This document shows positions 1-8,577 of a stretch of 48,253 nt of DNA, in pieces. Position 1 is the stretch's first letter. The number at the start of each line of letters is the position of its first letter. Location of the stretch: contig JANQSF010000112.1 of NCBI GenBank assembly GCA_028284155.1, positions 1 to 48,253 on the forward strand, read 5' to 3'. The position numbers and the translations under genes were made by a program. Below the pieces are notes generated by a model that was not told the DNA's origin, searched no databases, and saw only the letters and a program-made list of their open reading frames with translations. The stretch comes from Phycisphaeraceae bacterium. Its GTDB lineage: Bacteria > Planctomycetota > Phycisphaerae > Phycisphaerales > Phycisphaeraceae.

Positions 1-1
1 T

Positions 2-625
2 GATGTCACCGATGTGGCGTCGCGGGTGAACTGGTGGATGCGTCTACCGCAGGGCGAGTACGCGCTGCGTGAGGTCGTGCCGGACGGCTATGAGCAGACC
101 TTCCCCGAAGACGCGCACCACGTCGGGCTCGCCGCTGGGCAGGTCGTTCTTGGCCTGGACTTTGGCAACACGATCCCGACTCGCCGATTCGATTTCGGGA
201 CGCTGACGTCGCCTGTCGAGGAAGGGTTCAGCCAGGTCGCGGACGTGACGGCCTACAACGAGACGCTCAGCTTTGGTTGGTTTGCGGGCAGTATCAAGTC
301 GAAGGACCGCGGCCAACCCGATGACCTGCGGCGAGACTTTAACGCCGTGTTCGAGGCCGTCTTTGTGGCGGACCTGGTCAGCGGGTGGTACGACGTCGAG
401 ATCGTTGTCGGCGACGCGATCAAGCTGCGCGACGAGGCCCAACTGACGGTCGAAGGTACGGTGCTGGGGCCGGTGACGACGCAGGCGGGCGAGTTCCGCA
501 CGCTCACGACCCGCGTCCTGGTTGACGACGGACAACTGACCGTGCTGATGGAAGACCTGGGCGGGGTGAGCAATCGCATGGCGATCAACGCGATGACCGT
601 CACGCCCGTGCTGCCCACGAATTGA
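2..625 (+). CDS. C-terminal part of a secreted SdrD-B/Cna-B-type protein (5' end outside window)
   Basis: The frame is open at the left edge, so this is the end of a longer gene; the GTG at 14 is only an internal codon. The first ~50 residues have the form of the last strands of an SdrD-B/Cna-B beta-sandwich (GEYALREVVPDGYEQTF followed by GLDFGNT). The remaining ~150 residues start with FDFGTLTSPVEEGF and look like an all-beta domain with regularly spaced Asp, Gly and Val. Proteins of this build are common among large secreted or surface proteins of planctomycetes. No membrane anchor or sorting motif is seen at the C-terminus. Function unknown; adhesion or carbohydrate binding is only a guess. 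Confidence 0.7.
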   Translation, partial: DVTDVASRVNWWMRLPQGEYALREVVPDGYEQTFPEDAHHVGLAAGQVVLGLDFGNTIPTRRFDFGTLTSPVEEGFSQVADVTAYNETLSFGWFAGSIKSKDRGQPDDLRRDFNAVFEAVFVADLVSGWYDVEIVVGDAIKLRDEAQLTVEGTVLGPVTTQAGEFRTLTTRVLVDDGQLTVLMEDLGGVSNRMAINAMTVTPVLPTN

Positions 626-670
626 ACGCACGACCCGTTTGAGCTTCGCGTTTCGACATGACGCGGTTTT

Positions 671-710
671 GCCAAGGTCGCCCTTTACCAAGCGTGAAGG
701 GCGACCTGGC
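671..710 (+). terminator. Hairpin after the secreted-protein gene
   Basis: An 11-bp perfect stem (aggtcgccctt at 675-685 with aagggcgacct at 697-707), extended by GCC/GGC, lies 46 bases after the stop codon. It has no strong T-run, so it is a terminator candidate or a 3' stabiliser. Confidence 0.5.
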
Positions 711-819
711 ATTTCGCGGGAGCCCAAGCGCAGGCTGACGGTTGAGCCGCTGCCACAGGCTTAGCTGAGGGGTCGGTGTTGCCCGCTCGGGTACTGGCAC
801 ACTATTGGGTTTGCTTCAC

Positions 820-873
820 CGTGCCACGGCCGTGTCGGCCGTGCGGAACGCCCCTGATGCACCACATGGCACG
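820..873. repeat. Nested inverted repeat, REP-like
   Basis: Outer arms cgtgcca (820-826) and tggcacg (867-873) enclose an inner hairpin cacggcc/ggccgtg (825-831, 837-843). It lies in the 320-base gap before the Cys-rich gene. The gap also holds a weak dyad (gtaca...tgtac, 880-897) and a hairpin CCACTA/TAGTGG (897-921), which could be promoter-proximal operators; no clear -10/-35 pair is seen. Confidence 0.45.
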
Positions 874-948
874 AAAACCGTACAACTCAAAGTGTACCAC
901 TACCCCGGCGTGGGCTAGTGGTGGAGCGGCCGGCCTATCATTAGGGTG

Positions 949-1368
949 ATGCGTACACTGACTCACAGTCTGAGCCTGGCTGGTGTTCTGGGCAGAATGG
1001 TGCTGGTCGTTGCGATCGGTGCCGCGCCCGTCGCCGCGTTTGCCGGGGACCATGTGGCGGCGTTCTGCCTGGAGAAGATGTCGGCCTGCCCGGACGCGCA
1101 TGAGGCGCCGCCGCAGAGTGTCGACGCGTGTTGCGCCCAAGAGCCGGCAACGGATGTCGACAGTCAGCCGGCTGATTCTGAGAACGATTCATCGGGTTGC
1201 AGCGACTGCCCGTGCTGTCTGGCCGTGGTGCAGACCGTGGTTTGCTCCGTGCCGAACAAACCCTTTGCGCATCCAGCCTTGTCGCTCGTCGAAGTTGTTC
1301 AGCCGATCGCCTCGCTGCGACCGCTCACGTTGGCTGACGATATCCACCTCCGCCCGCCCATCGCCTGA
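949..1368 (+). CDS. Small secreted Cys-rich protein at the head of the exporter operon
   Basis: About 139 residues. The start is taken as the ATG at 949 rather than the GTG one codon earlier. A signal peptide is visible (hydrophobic run LVVAIGAAPVAAFA, then GDH). The mature part has many cysteines: single and paired ones (CLEKMSACPD, DACCAQ) and a cluster CSDCPCCLAVV, which resembles a metal- or thiol-binding patch. No named family recognised. It stands about 110 bases ahead of the HlyD-type adaptor in the same direction, so a role linked to that exporter, for example metal sensing or delivery in the periplasm, is an inference from position and cysteine content only. Confidence 0.6.
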   Translation: MRTLTHSLSLAGVLGRMVLVVAIGAAPVAAFAGDHVAAFCLEKMSACPDAHEAPPQSVDACCAQEPATDVDSQPADSENDSSGCSDCPCCLAVVQTVVCSVPNKPFAHPALSLVEVVQPIASLRPLTLADDIHLRPPIA

Positions 1369-1477
1369 TCTCTGTCGCCGGGTTGTGCCGTGCGCGATGA
1401 CAACCGCCGTCCTGGTGGTCACGTCGCGGCTGATTGATCCAACTGGATCGTGAGCCCTACCGAGATCGGGTCTTGCC

Positions 1478-3001
1478 ATGTCAGGATTAGAGTCGCTGTC
1501 TCGCGGGTCGAGACAAACAACCGGTGCTGTGCCCCCGCCGCGCCGTCGCTGGTTCGGCAGGGTCGTGCTGCCGACGGGCATCCTGCTGGTGACGGCGGCG
1601 CTGCTGGCTTACGCGTCGCGCGAGTCGTGGTGGCCGGCGACGACCGTCAGTGTTGTGCGCGTGGCCGTGCGCGACGCGCCGGCCGATGCGTCCAGCGTGC
1701 TCCAGACGTCCGACGCCGCCGGCGCCTCGGCGGCGACGGTCAGTGTGCAGGCCCCCGGGTGGGTCGAGCCGGACCCGTTTCCGGTTTACGTTTCGGCGTT
1801 AGCGGACGGGGTCGTCGAGGACGTGCTCGTGCTGGAAGGCGCGCACGTCAAGGCTGATCAGGTCGTCGCGCGGTTGATCGACGATGACGCCAGACTGGCT
1901 GTCACTCGGGCTGAGGCGGAGTTGCAGCGTCGGCAGGCGGAGTTGAAGGCCGCGGAAACGGATTGGCAGAACCCCGTGGCGTTGAAGCGCGCCGTCGCCG
2001 TGAGTGCGGCGATGGTCACCGAGGCGGTCGCCGCCCGAGCGCAACTGGATGCCGACATCGAGCAACAGCAGGCCAAGCTCAAGGAGCTTGAGTCGGCGTA
2101 CGACCGCGTGGTGGAGTTGTCGCCCAACGCGGCGTCTGAACTCGAAGTCGAACAAGCCCGGTTCCGGGTCGCGGCGCAGCAGGCCTTGCTGCGTTCGACG
2201 GAAAAGCAACGTCCCGTGCTGGATGCGCGGACCGATCGATACCGCGCCGAGTCGGCCGCGGCCAAGCGTGACCTGGAACTGCGTGTCGTGCACCGCAGAG
2301 CGCTCGACGAAGCGCGGGCGGCTGTGCGGGATGCGCAGACGGCGTTGGCTGAGGCGAAGCTTCGGTTGGAGCGGATGGCAATCAAGTCACCCATCGCGGG
2401 GGTCGTCATGCGCCTGCTGGCCGTGCCCGGCGCGAAGGTGATGCTGGCGATGGACAGCTCGCACTCAGCGCACATCGTGCACCTGTATGACCCGTCGAAG
2501 TTGCAGGTCCGTGTCGATGTGCCGTTGTCGGACGCGGCCAAGGTCGGCGTCGGGCAGCGCACACAGGTCGTTGTGGATGTGCTGCCTGACCAATCGTTCA
2601 ACGGCCGGGTCACACGTTTCGTGCACGAAGCGGACATCAGCAAGAACACGGTGCAGGTCAAGGTGGCGATCGACGAACCCTCGCCGCTGCTCAAGCCGGA
2701 CATGTTGGCCCGTGTGAAGTTCCTGGCTCAAACCGAGGGCGGCGTGGCGTCAACCGGCCCGGCTTCCGCGACGACTCGTGTCTACATCCCCGACGATGTC
2801 ATCCGCGAAGACGGCAACGAGCAGGCCGTCTGGGTTGTTCTGCCCAATCGCACGGTCGAACGCCGCGCGGTGGAAACGGGCGGGCGACGGGGTGACGGTT
2901 GGGTCGAGGTGACGTCGGGGCTGCGCGCGGGCGACACCGTTGTGGCTGACCGGTCCGTCACACTGACTCAGCATCAGAAAGTCAATCCCGCCGAGGACTG
3001 A
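1478..3001 (+). CDS. HlyD/MacA-type periplasmic adaptor of a tripartite efflux system
   Basis: 507 residues. It links an inner-membrane ABC transporter to an outer-membrane channel. A single membrane anchor lies at about residues 28-46 (VVLPTGILLVTAALLAYAS). The first half of a biotinyl-lipoyl fold follows (ALADGVVEDVLVLEGAHVK), then a long alpha-helical hairpin of about 170 residues rich in Ala, Glu, Arg and Gln. The second lipoyl half is SPIAGVVMRLLAVPGAKV, followed by beta-barrel and membrane-proximal domains (PDQSFNGRVTRFVHEAD). The helical hairpin is long for the family, which suits docking to TolC across the periplasm. It is followed after 22 bases by the ABC ATPase, and TolC lies at the end of the operon. 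Confidence 0.9.
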   Translation: MSGLESLSRGSRQTTGAVPPPRRRWFGRVVLPTGILLVTAALLAYASRESWWPATTVSVVRVAVRDAPADASSVLQTSDAAGASAATVSVQAPGWVEPDPFPVYVSALADGVVEDVLVLEGAHVKADQVVARLIDDDARLAVTRAEAELQRRQAELKAAETDWQNPVALKRAVAVSAAMVTEAVAARAQLDADIEQQQAKLKELESAYDRVVELSPNAASELEVEQARFRVAAQQALLRSTEKQRPVLDARTDRYRAESAAAKRDLELRVVHRRALDEARAAVRDAQTALAEAKLRLERMAIKSPIAGVVMRLLAVPGAKVMLAMDSSHSAHIVHLYDPSKLQVRVDVPLSDAAKVGVGQRTQVVVDVLPDQSFNGRVTRFVHEADISKNTVQVKVAIDEPSPLLKPDMLARVKFLAQTEGGVASTGPASATTRVYIPDDVIREDGNEQAVWVVLPNRTVERRAVETGGRRGDGWVEVTSGLRAGDTVVADRSVTLTQHQKVNPAED

Positions 3002-3023
3002 GCGACGCGAAGGGAAGCCGAAC

Positions 3024-3746
3024 ATGGCTCTAATCGAATGTCGAAACCTGACCAAGCGGTACACGCGCGGCGAGAACGAGATCTACCCGCTGCGCGACCT
3101 GGACCTCGACGTGCCGGCCGGGACGTTCCTTGCGCTGATGGGGCCGAGCGGCAGCGGCAAGACGACGCTGCTGAATCTGATCGCGGGGATTGATCAGCCC
3201 ACGGAGGGCACGCTGGTGATCGACGGCCAGGATGTTGGGCGGTTGTCGCGCAGCAAACTCGCCGCATGGCGCAGCCAAAACGTCGGCTACGTGTTTCAGC
3301 TTTACAACCTGGTGCCGGTTCTCACAGCGTACGAGAATGTCGAGTTGCCTTTGCTATTGCAGCCGATGTCGCGTCGCGAACGACACGAGCAGGTCGCCAA
3401 CGCGCTGGAGTTAGTCGGGCTGGCTGATCGCCACGACCACTACCCGCGTCAATTGAGCGGCGGGCAGGAGCAGCGCGTGGCCATCGCGCGCGCGATCGTG
3501 ACCGATCCGCGGATCATCGTGGCTGATGAGCCGACGGGCGATCTGGATAAGCCGTCAGCCCACGCCATCATGGACCTGCTGACGCAGCTCAACAAGGAGT
3601 TGGGCAAGACGTTGATCATGGTGACGCACGACCCGGCGACGGCCGCGTACGCCGACCTGACGCTGCACCTGGACAAGGGCAAGCTGGTCGAGTCGCCCGG
3701 CACGGAGCACAAGACCGTTGAAGCGGCGGAGGAGGCGGTGGCATGA
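3024..3746 (+). CDS. ABC transporter ATP-binding protein, MacB/LolD type
   Basis: 240 residues, the usual length for a LolD/MacB-type nucleotide-binding subunit. Visible motifs in order: Walker A GPSGSGKT (~residues 40-47), Q-loop YVFQLYNLVPVLTAYENVELP, signature LSGGQ (followed by E rather than the common Q), Walker B IIVADEPTGDLD and switch histidine MVTHDP. It powers the two FtsX-like permeases encoded next; its stop overlaps the start of the first permease by four bases (ATGA), a sign of translational coupling. MacB-type systems move substrates from the periplasm through the adaptor and TolC rather than across the inner membrane. Confidence 0.93.
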   Translation: MALIECRNLTKRYTRGENEIYPLRDLDLDVPAGTFLALMGPSGSGKTTLLNLIAGIDQPTEGTLVIDGQDVGRLSRSKLAAWRSQNVGYVFQLYNLVPVLTAYENVELPLLLQPMSRRERHEQVANALELVGLADRHDHYPRQLSGGQEQRVAIARAIVTDPRIIVADEPTGDLDKPSAHAIMDLLTQLNKELGKTLIMVTHDPATAAYADLTLHLDKGKLVESPGTEHKTVEAAEEAVA

Positions 3747-4894
3747 TCGCGCCGAAGTTCATCCCGCTGGTGTGCAAGCAGGTCGTTCGGCATCCGACGC
3801 GCAGCCTGTTGACGGTTGGCGGCGTCGCCACGGCGATGTTCCTGTTCGTGGCGGTGCAGGCGATGCAGCGCGGCGTCAGCACGGTCACGCGCGAGCAGGC
3901 GGGCGACAGCACCTTGGTGGTGTACCGCGAAGACCGGTTCTGCCCGTTTACCAGCCGACTGCCGGAATACTACGTGCAGCAGATCGAAGACATCGAGGGT
4001 GTGCGTGAGGTCATCCCCATGCGCGTGGTGGTCAACAACTGCCGGGCGAGCCTGGACGTTGTGACATTCCGCGGCGTGCCGCGCGACCGCTTCGTCGAGC
4101 AGTACGCGCCGACGTTCAACGTCATCGACGGATCAATCGACCAGTGGCAACGCCGCAGCGACGCGGCGTTGCTCGGCCAAACGCTGGCCGGCCGGCGCGG
4201 GTTGAAGGTGGGCGACCGGTTCGACGCGGCGGGCGTCACGTCGTACGTCGCGGGCGTCATCGAATCCGACGAGCCGCAGGATCAGAACGTCGCTTACGTG
4301 CATCTGGACTTTCTTCAGCAGACCGTGGACAACGAACTGGGCACGGTCACACAGTTCAACATCAAAGTCGAGGACCCCGTGCAGCTCGACCGTGTTGCCG
4401 CGTCGGTTGACGCGCTGTTCGCGACCGCGGAACACCCGACCAGCACGCGGTCTGAAAAGGCGTTCGTCGCGCACGTCGCGTCGGACATGATCGAGTTGGT
4501 CGGCTTCGCGCAGTACCTGGGGTGGGGTTGTCTGACGGCTGTGCTGGCTGTGCTCGCCAACGCGATCGTGCTGTCGGTGCAGGGGCGGATCAAGGAACAC
4601 GCGATCCTACAGACACTCGGCTACCGCAGCGGCCTGATCGGCAGACTGATCGTGGCCGAGGGCGTGGCGCTTGGACTCGTCGGCGGCGCGCTGGGTGCAC
4701 TAGCTGCGCTGGCCGTCGTTTACTGGGGCCGATTCAGTCTGTCGGTTGATGGGTTGAGCATCCCGATCGAGGCTGACGGCCAATTGATCGTCCTCGGGCT
4801 CGGCGTGGCGACAGGACTGGGTGTGATCGCCGGGATGGTCCCGGCCTGGCAGGCTTCGAGGCGACCGATCGCCCAGTGTTTCCGGGCCGTGTGA
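3743..4894 (+). CDS. FtsX-like ABC permease, subunit 1
   Basis: 383 residues with the MacB/FtsX layout: one N-terminal membrane helix (about residues 20-42), a ~210-residue periplasmic MacB-PCD-like domain, and three C-terminal helices (from about residue 260, including CLTAVLAVLANAIVLSV and GLVGGALGALAALAVVYW). The C-terminal helices include the coupling-type segment VQGRIKEHAILQTLGYRSG typical of FtsX domains. It pairs with the following permease, probably as a heterodimer on a dimer of the upstream ATPase. The periplasmic domain holds two cysteines (RFCPF and NNCRA) that could form a disulfide. Confidence 0.88.
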   Translation: MIAPKFIPLVCKQVVRHPTRSLLTVGGVATAMFLFVAVQAMQRGVSTVTREQAGDSTLVVYREDRFCPFTSRLPEYYVQQIEDIEGVREVIPMRVVVNNCRASLDVVTFRGVPRDRFVEQYAPTFNVIDGSIDQWQRRSDAALLGQTLAGRRGLKVGDRFDAAGVTSYVAGVIESDEPQDQNVAYVHLDFLQQTVDNELGTVTQFNIKVEDPVQLDRVAASVDALFATAEHPTSTRSEKAFVAHVASDMIELVGFAQYLGWGCLTAVLAVLANAIVLSVQGRIKEHAILQTLGYRSGLIGRLIVAEGVALGLVGGALGALAALAVVYWGRFSLSVDGLSIPIEADGQLIVLGLGVATGLGVIAGMVPAWQASRRPIAQCFRAV

Positions 4895-4906
4895 AGAGAC
4901 GCAACC

Positions 4907-6073
4907 ATGCGACGCTTGCCGTTTGATTACGCTGTCCGCAACCTGGGGCGGTCGCCGCTGCGCCTGGCGATGAGCCTGTTCGGCAGCGCGCTGGTGGTGT
5001 CGCTGGTCATCGCGGCCGCCGCGTTTGTGCGGGGCATGGAAAGCAGTTTGGCCAGCAGCGGCTCGCCGACGAACGTCATCCTGCTCGGGGCTGGCAGCGA
5101 GGAGAGCATCGAACGCAGCGAGATCAAGATGTCGGTCCCGACGCAGGCGTCGGCCAGCATCCCCGGGCTGCGCGAGCGGCTCGGTGTGCAGTACGTCTCG
5201 CCGGAGGTGCACATGGCGCTTGGCGTGGCGTTGGTAGACGAGGCTGAACCGGTCGGGCAGGCCGTCGTGCGCGGCGTGACGTCGCGTGCGTTTCTCGTCC
5301 ATCCCCAGGCGAGGATGGTCGAAGGTCGCATGTTCAACAGCGGTGAGGACGAGGTCATCGTCGGCGCACTGGCGGCGACGCGCATCGGTGTGGCGGACGA
5401 GGACCTGTCGGTCGGCGAATCGATCTGGGTGGATGGACGGGAACTGAAGATCGTCGGCCGATTCACAGCGCCGAACACCGTCATGGACGCGGAACTCTGG
5501 ATGCCGCTGGCCAACTTGCAGATCATGACGCGGCGTGACACGTTGTCGTGCGCCGTGTTGACGCTCGACAAGGCGGAGCTGGCCGACGTCGAAGCCTTCG
5601 CCGCGCAACGGCTCGACCTCGAACTGGTGGCCATGCGTGAGACCGACTACTACGACAAACTCACCGCGTTCTATCAGCCTGTCCGTGGCATGGTGTGGGT
5701 CACGGCGGGGTTGATCGCGCTGGGCGGTGTGTTCGGCGGGTTGAACACGATGTACGCCGCATTCGCTTCGCGCGTGCGCGAGATCGGCATGCTGCAATCG
5801 TTGGGCTACCCGCGTCGCGCGATCGTCCTCAGCTTTGTCCAGGAATCGACCATCGCCGCCGCGGCCGGCGCGTTGATCGGCGCGGCCGCATGCCTTCTGC
5901 TGCTCGACGGGATCGCCGTCCGATTCTCGATGGGAGCGTTCGGCCTAAACCTCGACGGACCGAGCATGGCCATCGGACTCGCGGCCGGGCTCACCCTCGG
6001 CCTGGCCGGCTCCATCCCGCCAACCGCGCAGTCGCTGCGTATGCCGATCACCGAAGCGCTCAAAGCAACCTGA
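4907..6073 (+). CDS. FtsX-like ABC permease, subunit 2
   Basis: 388 residues and the same architecture as its neighbour: N-terminal helix (LFGSALVVSLVIAAAAFVRG), periplasmic domain, then three helices (from GMVWVTAGLIALGGVFGGLN). It has the FtsX coupling segment SRVREIGMLQSLGYPRRA. It starts 12 bases after subunit 1. Two divergent permeases in one operon argue for a heterodimeric pump, unlike homodimeric E. coli MacB, where ATPase and permease are fused. The substrate is not predictable from sequence. Confidence 0.88.
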   Translation: MRRLPFDYAVRNLGRSPLRLAMSLFGSALVVSLVIAAAAFVRGMESSLASSGSPTNVILLGAGSEESIERSEIKMSVPTQASASIPGLRERLGVQYVSPEVHMALGVALVDEAEPVGQAVVRGVTSRAFLVHPQARMVEGRMFNSGEDEVIVGALAATRIGVADEDLSVGESIWVDGRELKIVGRFTAPNTVMDAELWMPLANLQIMTRRDTLSCAVLTLDKAELADVEAFAAQRLDLELVAMRETDYYDKLTAFYQPVRGMVWVTAGLIALGGVFGGLNTMYAAFASRVREIGMLQSLGYPRRAIVLSFVQESTIAAAAGALIGAAACLLLLDGIAVRFSMGAFGLNLDGPSMAIGLAAGLTLGLAGSIPPTAQSLRMPITEALKAT

Positions 6074-6134
6074 CTCACGTGAATGAAGAGTCGCACCCGT
6101 TTCAACTACTTTCCCCCAATTCAGGAGTACGGAC

Positions 6135-6719
6135 ATGCAAACCACTCACCTCAACCCCAGCCGATGGATGCTCATGGCCACGCTCGCGGCCGTGCTAATG
6201 ATCGGCGGTTGCGATCAGAACGACAAGACCGCCAAGAACGGCAATGGCGATACGGGCACGCCAAACGGCGACAAAGTGGCGTTGCCCGACGGCTTGTTTC
6301 TGGACACGAAACCAACTGACAAAGCGACGCCAGTCAAAGACATCAAGCAGTCCGCGAAAGAGGGCGACGAGGTGGTCATGCGCGTCGTGGTCGGCGGCCG
6401 AGAGGAGCCGTTCGTCAGTCAACGCGCCATCATGACCGTCGTTTCGGCCGAGATGAAGAACCAGTGCAAATTGCCCGGCGATCACTGCGAAACGCCGTGG
6501 GACTATTGCTGTGAGGCACCGGCCGAACTGAAGGCGAACATGGCGACTATTCAGATCGTCGATGCCGACGGTTTGCCGCTGAAGATCGACTTGTCCGACG
6601 ACGCGCGCATCAAGCCGGCCTCTGTCGTCACGGTTGTCGGCAAGGTCGGGCCACGGCCTGATCGGGAGGCGCTGGTCGTCACCGCGACGGGGCTTTATGT
6701 GGAGCCGGCGACGCCGTGA
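6135..6719 (+). CDS. Cys-rich lipoprotein in the exporter operon
   Basis: 194 residues. The N-terminus is a lipoprotein signal (LMATLAAVLMIGGC, cleavage before Cys at about residue 26), followed by a low-complexity linker rich in Asn, Asp and Gly. The mature domain includes a striking cysteine motif, CKLPGDHCETPWDYCCEAP, and then a beta-rich stretch ending in VVTVVGKVGPRP that reads like an OB-fold. No named family recognised. Its stop overlaps the GTG start of the TolC-like gene by four bases, so it is part of the same transcript. A periplasmic metal-binding accessory to the exporter is a reasonable inference. Confidence 0.75.
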   Translation: MQTTHLNPSRWMLMATLAAVLMIGGCDQNDKTAKNGNGDTGTPNGDKVALPDGLFLDTKPTDKATPVKDIKQSAKEGDEVVMRVVVGGREEPFVSQRAIMTVVSAEMKNQCKLPGDHCETPWDYCCEAPAELKANMATIQIVDADGLPLKIDLSDDARIKPASVVTVVGKVGPRPDREALVVTATGLYVEPATP

Positions 6720-8098
6720 ATCGCTTGCGCTCAATCCGGTTCACCTGTCACGCCCTCGTCTGCGTCGCGGTCGGGGCTGTTGCGGTTTCGTGCAGCCCCG
6801 GCCCGATGTCGGAACGTTGGGTCGAGGCGCGGCCCTTGGCTCGCGAGGCGGCGAGCTACCGCCCGCCGCGCTTCGACGTCGAACGATACGAAGCCGTTGA
6901 CAAGGCCGCGAGTCCGTCGGCCAACGACCTGACGGGCGATGTCACGTTGAACGACGCCATCGCACAGGCGTTGATTCAAAACCCGACGTTGCAGTCGTTC
7001 GGTTGGGAAGTGCGCGCCGCCGAAGCCCGCGCCTTACAAGCGGGCCTCTGGCCGAACCCGCGTGCGGGTGTGGTTTCGGAAAACCACGGCGGGCCGGACC
7101 GGGTTGAGGTGCGCAACACGCTGCGCATCAGCCAGGTCATCGAACTGGGCGACAAACGGAAGAAGCGGATCGACCTCGCGGAAGCCGACCGCGCGCTCGT
7201 CGCGTGGGATTACGAAGAGCAACGGGTCAACGTAGTCGCGGAGGTCGCGCGACGTCACGTCGCCACGCTCGCGGCACAGCAACGCGTTTCGCTGAACCGA
7301 CGCACGCTCCGTTTGGCGGAGCAGGTGCTCCAGATCGTGACCGACCGTGTCGATGCCGGTGTCACGCCGACTTCTGAACGCGACAAGGCGTTGGTCCGCG
7401 TCAGCATCGAACGCATCCGCCTCAACCGGGCTGAACGCCAACTCGCTTCGGCCCGTCAGAGCCTCGCGGCAACATGGGGTGGCAAGACGGCGACGTTCGA
7501 CAGCGTGGTCGGTGCATTCGATCGTGTTACCGACCCGCCCGACCGGGCGACGGCCGTGTCGAGGGTTGGCCAAAACCCGCGGATCGCGCGCTACGACGAT
7601 GAGATCGAGCAGCGCCGCCGCGCCGTCGAACTCGCTAAAGCGCAAGGCGTCCCAAACCTGACCGCCGGCGCGGGCGTCCGCCACTTCGCAGACTCCGACT
7701 CGGCCGCGGCCGTCGTTGAATTCTCGCTGCCGATCCCGATTATCGACCGCAACCAGGGCGGCGTCCTCGAAGCTCGCTATCGGGTCGCGCAAGCCAAGGC
7801 CCAACAGCGTGCGGCCGAGATCGCCGTCAACGACGAGCTTGTGCGGAGTTTTGAAGCACTTGCCGCCGCGCACTTCGAGGTGCGGACGCTCCAACGGGAG
7901 ACATTGCCCGCGGCCCAGAACGCATTTAACGCCGCCCGCGAATCGTTCAAGCAAGGCCGAACCGACTACCTCAATGTGTTGGACGCCGAACGCACACTGG
8001 TCGATGTCGAAAGACAACTGCTCGACGCCACCGAGACCTATCACCAAAGAACCAACGACGCTGAGGCTGTGCTGGCCGGCCCGCTGGAGATCGACTAG
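6716..8098 (+). CDS. TolC-family outer-membrane channel lipoprotein
   Basis: 460 residues, starting at a GTG inside the previous stop. The N-terminus has a lipobox (VGAVAVSC), as in OprM/CusC-type members. Two OEP repeats can be followed: LNDAIAQALIQNPTLQ...GWEVRAAEARALQAGLWPNP in the first half, and ARYDDEIEQRRRAVELAKAQGVPNL...FSLPIPIIDRNQGG in the second. The C-terminal helix region ends in SFKQGRTDYLNVLDAERTLV, a standard OEP signature. It completes the adaptor/ABC/channel set, so the operon encodes a full tripartite export machine. Confidence 0.92.
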   Translation: MNRLRSIRFTCHALVCVAVGAVAVSCSPGPMSERWVEARPLAREAASYRPPRFDVERYEAVDKAASPSANDLTGDVTLNDAIAQALIQNPTLQSFGWEVRAAEARALQAGLWPNPRAGVVSENHGGPDRVEVRNTLRISQVIELGDKRKKRIDLAEADRALVAWDYEEQRVNVVAEVARRHVATLAAQQRVSLNRRTLRLAEQVLQIVTDRVDAGVTPTSERDKALVRVSIERIRLNRAERQLASARQSLAATWGGKTATFDSVVGAFDRVTDPPDRATAVSRVGQNPRIARYDDEIEQRRRAVELAKAQGVPNLTAGAGVRHFADSDSAAAVVEFSLPIPIIDRNQGGVLEARYRVAQAKAQQRAAEIAVNDELVRSFEALAAAHFEVRTLQRETLPAAQNAFNAARESFKQGRTDYLNVLDAERTLVDVERQLLDATETYHQRTNDAEAVLAGPLEID

Positions 8099-8206
8099 TC
8101 CCCGATCGACGTTCTCCACGAGCACGGTTTCGACGTGAGCTCAACGCATCCATCCGACTTCCGACGCATCGCAGCCGTGTGAGACGTGTTTCGAGAAGGC
8201 GGGTGA

Positions 8207-8407
8207 GTGGCCAACTCTCAGCCGTGCTATGAAGTCCGGTATACGCGCGCATACAAACGCGACATTGATTTCCGGATCGCACTGGAGGTGAGCGATGGCC
8301 TCGGCTGGACGGTGAAGTCTCGGTGGATGACGCCATGCCCGGATTCGTTGGATCGATCGGTGGAGTGGGCGAAGAAGTACGTCGAGTGGCTGAACGAGGT
8401 CGCCTGA
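8207..8407 (+). CDS. Small hypothetical protein
   Basis: 66 residues from a GTG at 8207, with a purine-rich stretch (aaggcgggtga) just upstream. It contains a Trp- and Lys-rich tail (SVEWAKKYVEWLNEV) and no signal peptide. No family recognised. It stands alone between the TolC gene and the TetR operon. Codon use looks compatible with coding, but the gene is short and the call is tentative. Confidence 0.4.
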   Translation: MANSQPCYEVRYTRAYKRDIDFRIALEVSDGLGWTVKSRWMTPCPDSLDRSVEWAKKYVEWLNEVA

Positions 8408-8548
8408 CAACGGTCAGCCCTTGACCGGTGACTATGCAAGACCGAATGGGTCGAGAACTTTTTTGCCCGAGTCAAAACACTTTCAATACACGACTTACGA
8501 CTCTTCGAGATCGCCGGGCAAGGCTTTTTTGGGCGGAAGCATTTGATT

Positions 8549-8570
8549 GTCTACCTTCTAGTAGATAGAC
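8549..8570. promoter_or_regulatory. TetR-type operator upstream of tetR
   Basis: A 22-bp imperfect palindrome with half-sites gtctaccttct and agtagatagac, ending seven bases before the tetR ATG. It matches the site at 9169-9190 (shared core ctaccTNCTAGT.g.tag). Such spacing suggests autorepression. Confidence 0.75.
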
Positions 8571-8577
8571 TATCGGC

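Noticed and set aside
4700..5797. 365-codon minus-strand frame over the permease genes
   Set aside because: His/Arg-rich shadow of two well-supported FtsX-like genes.
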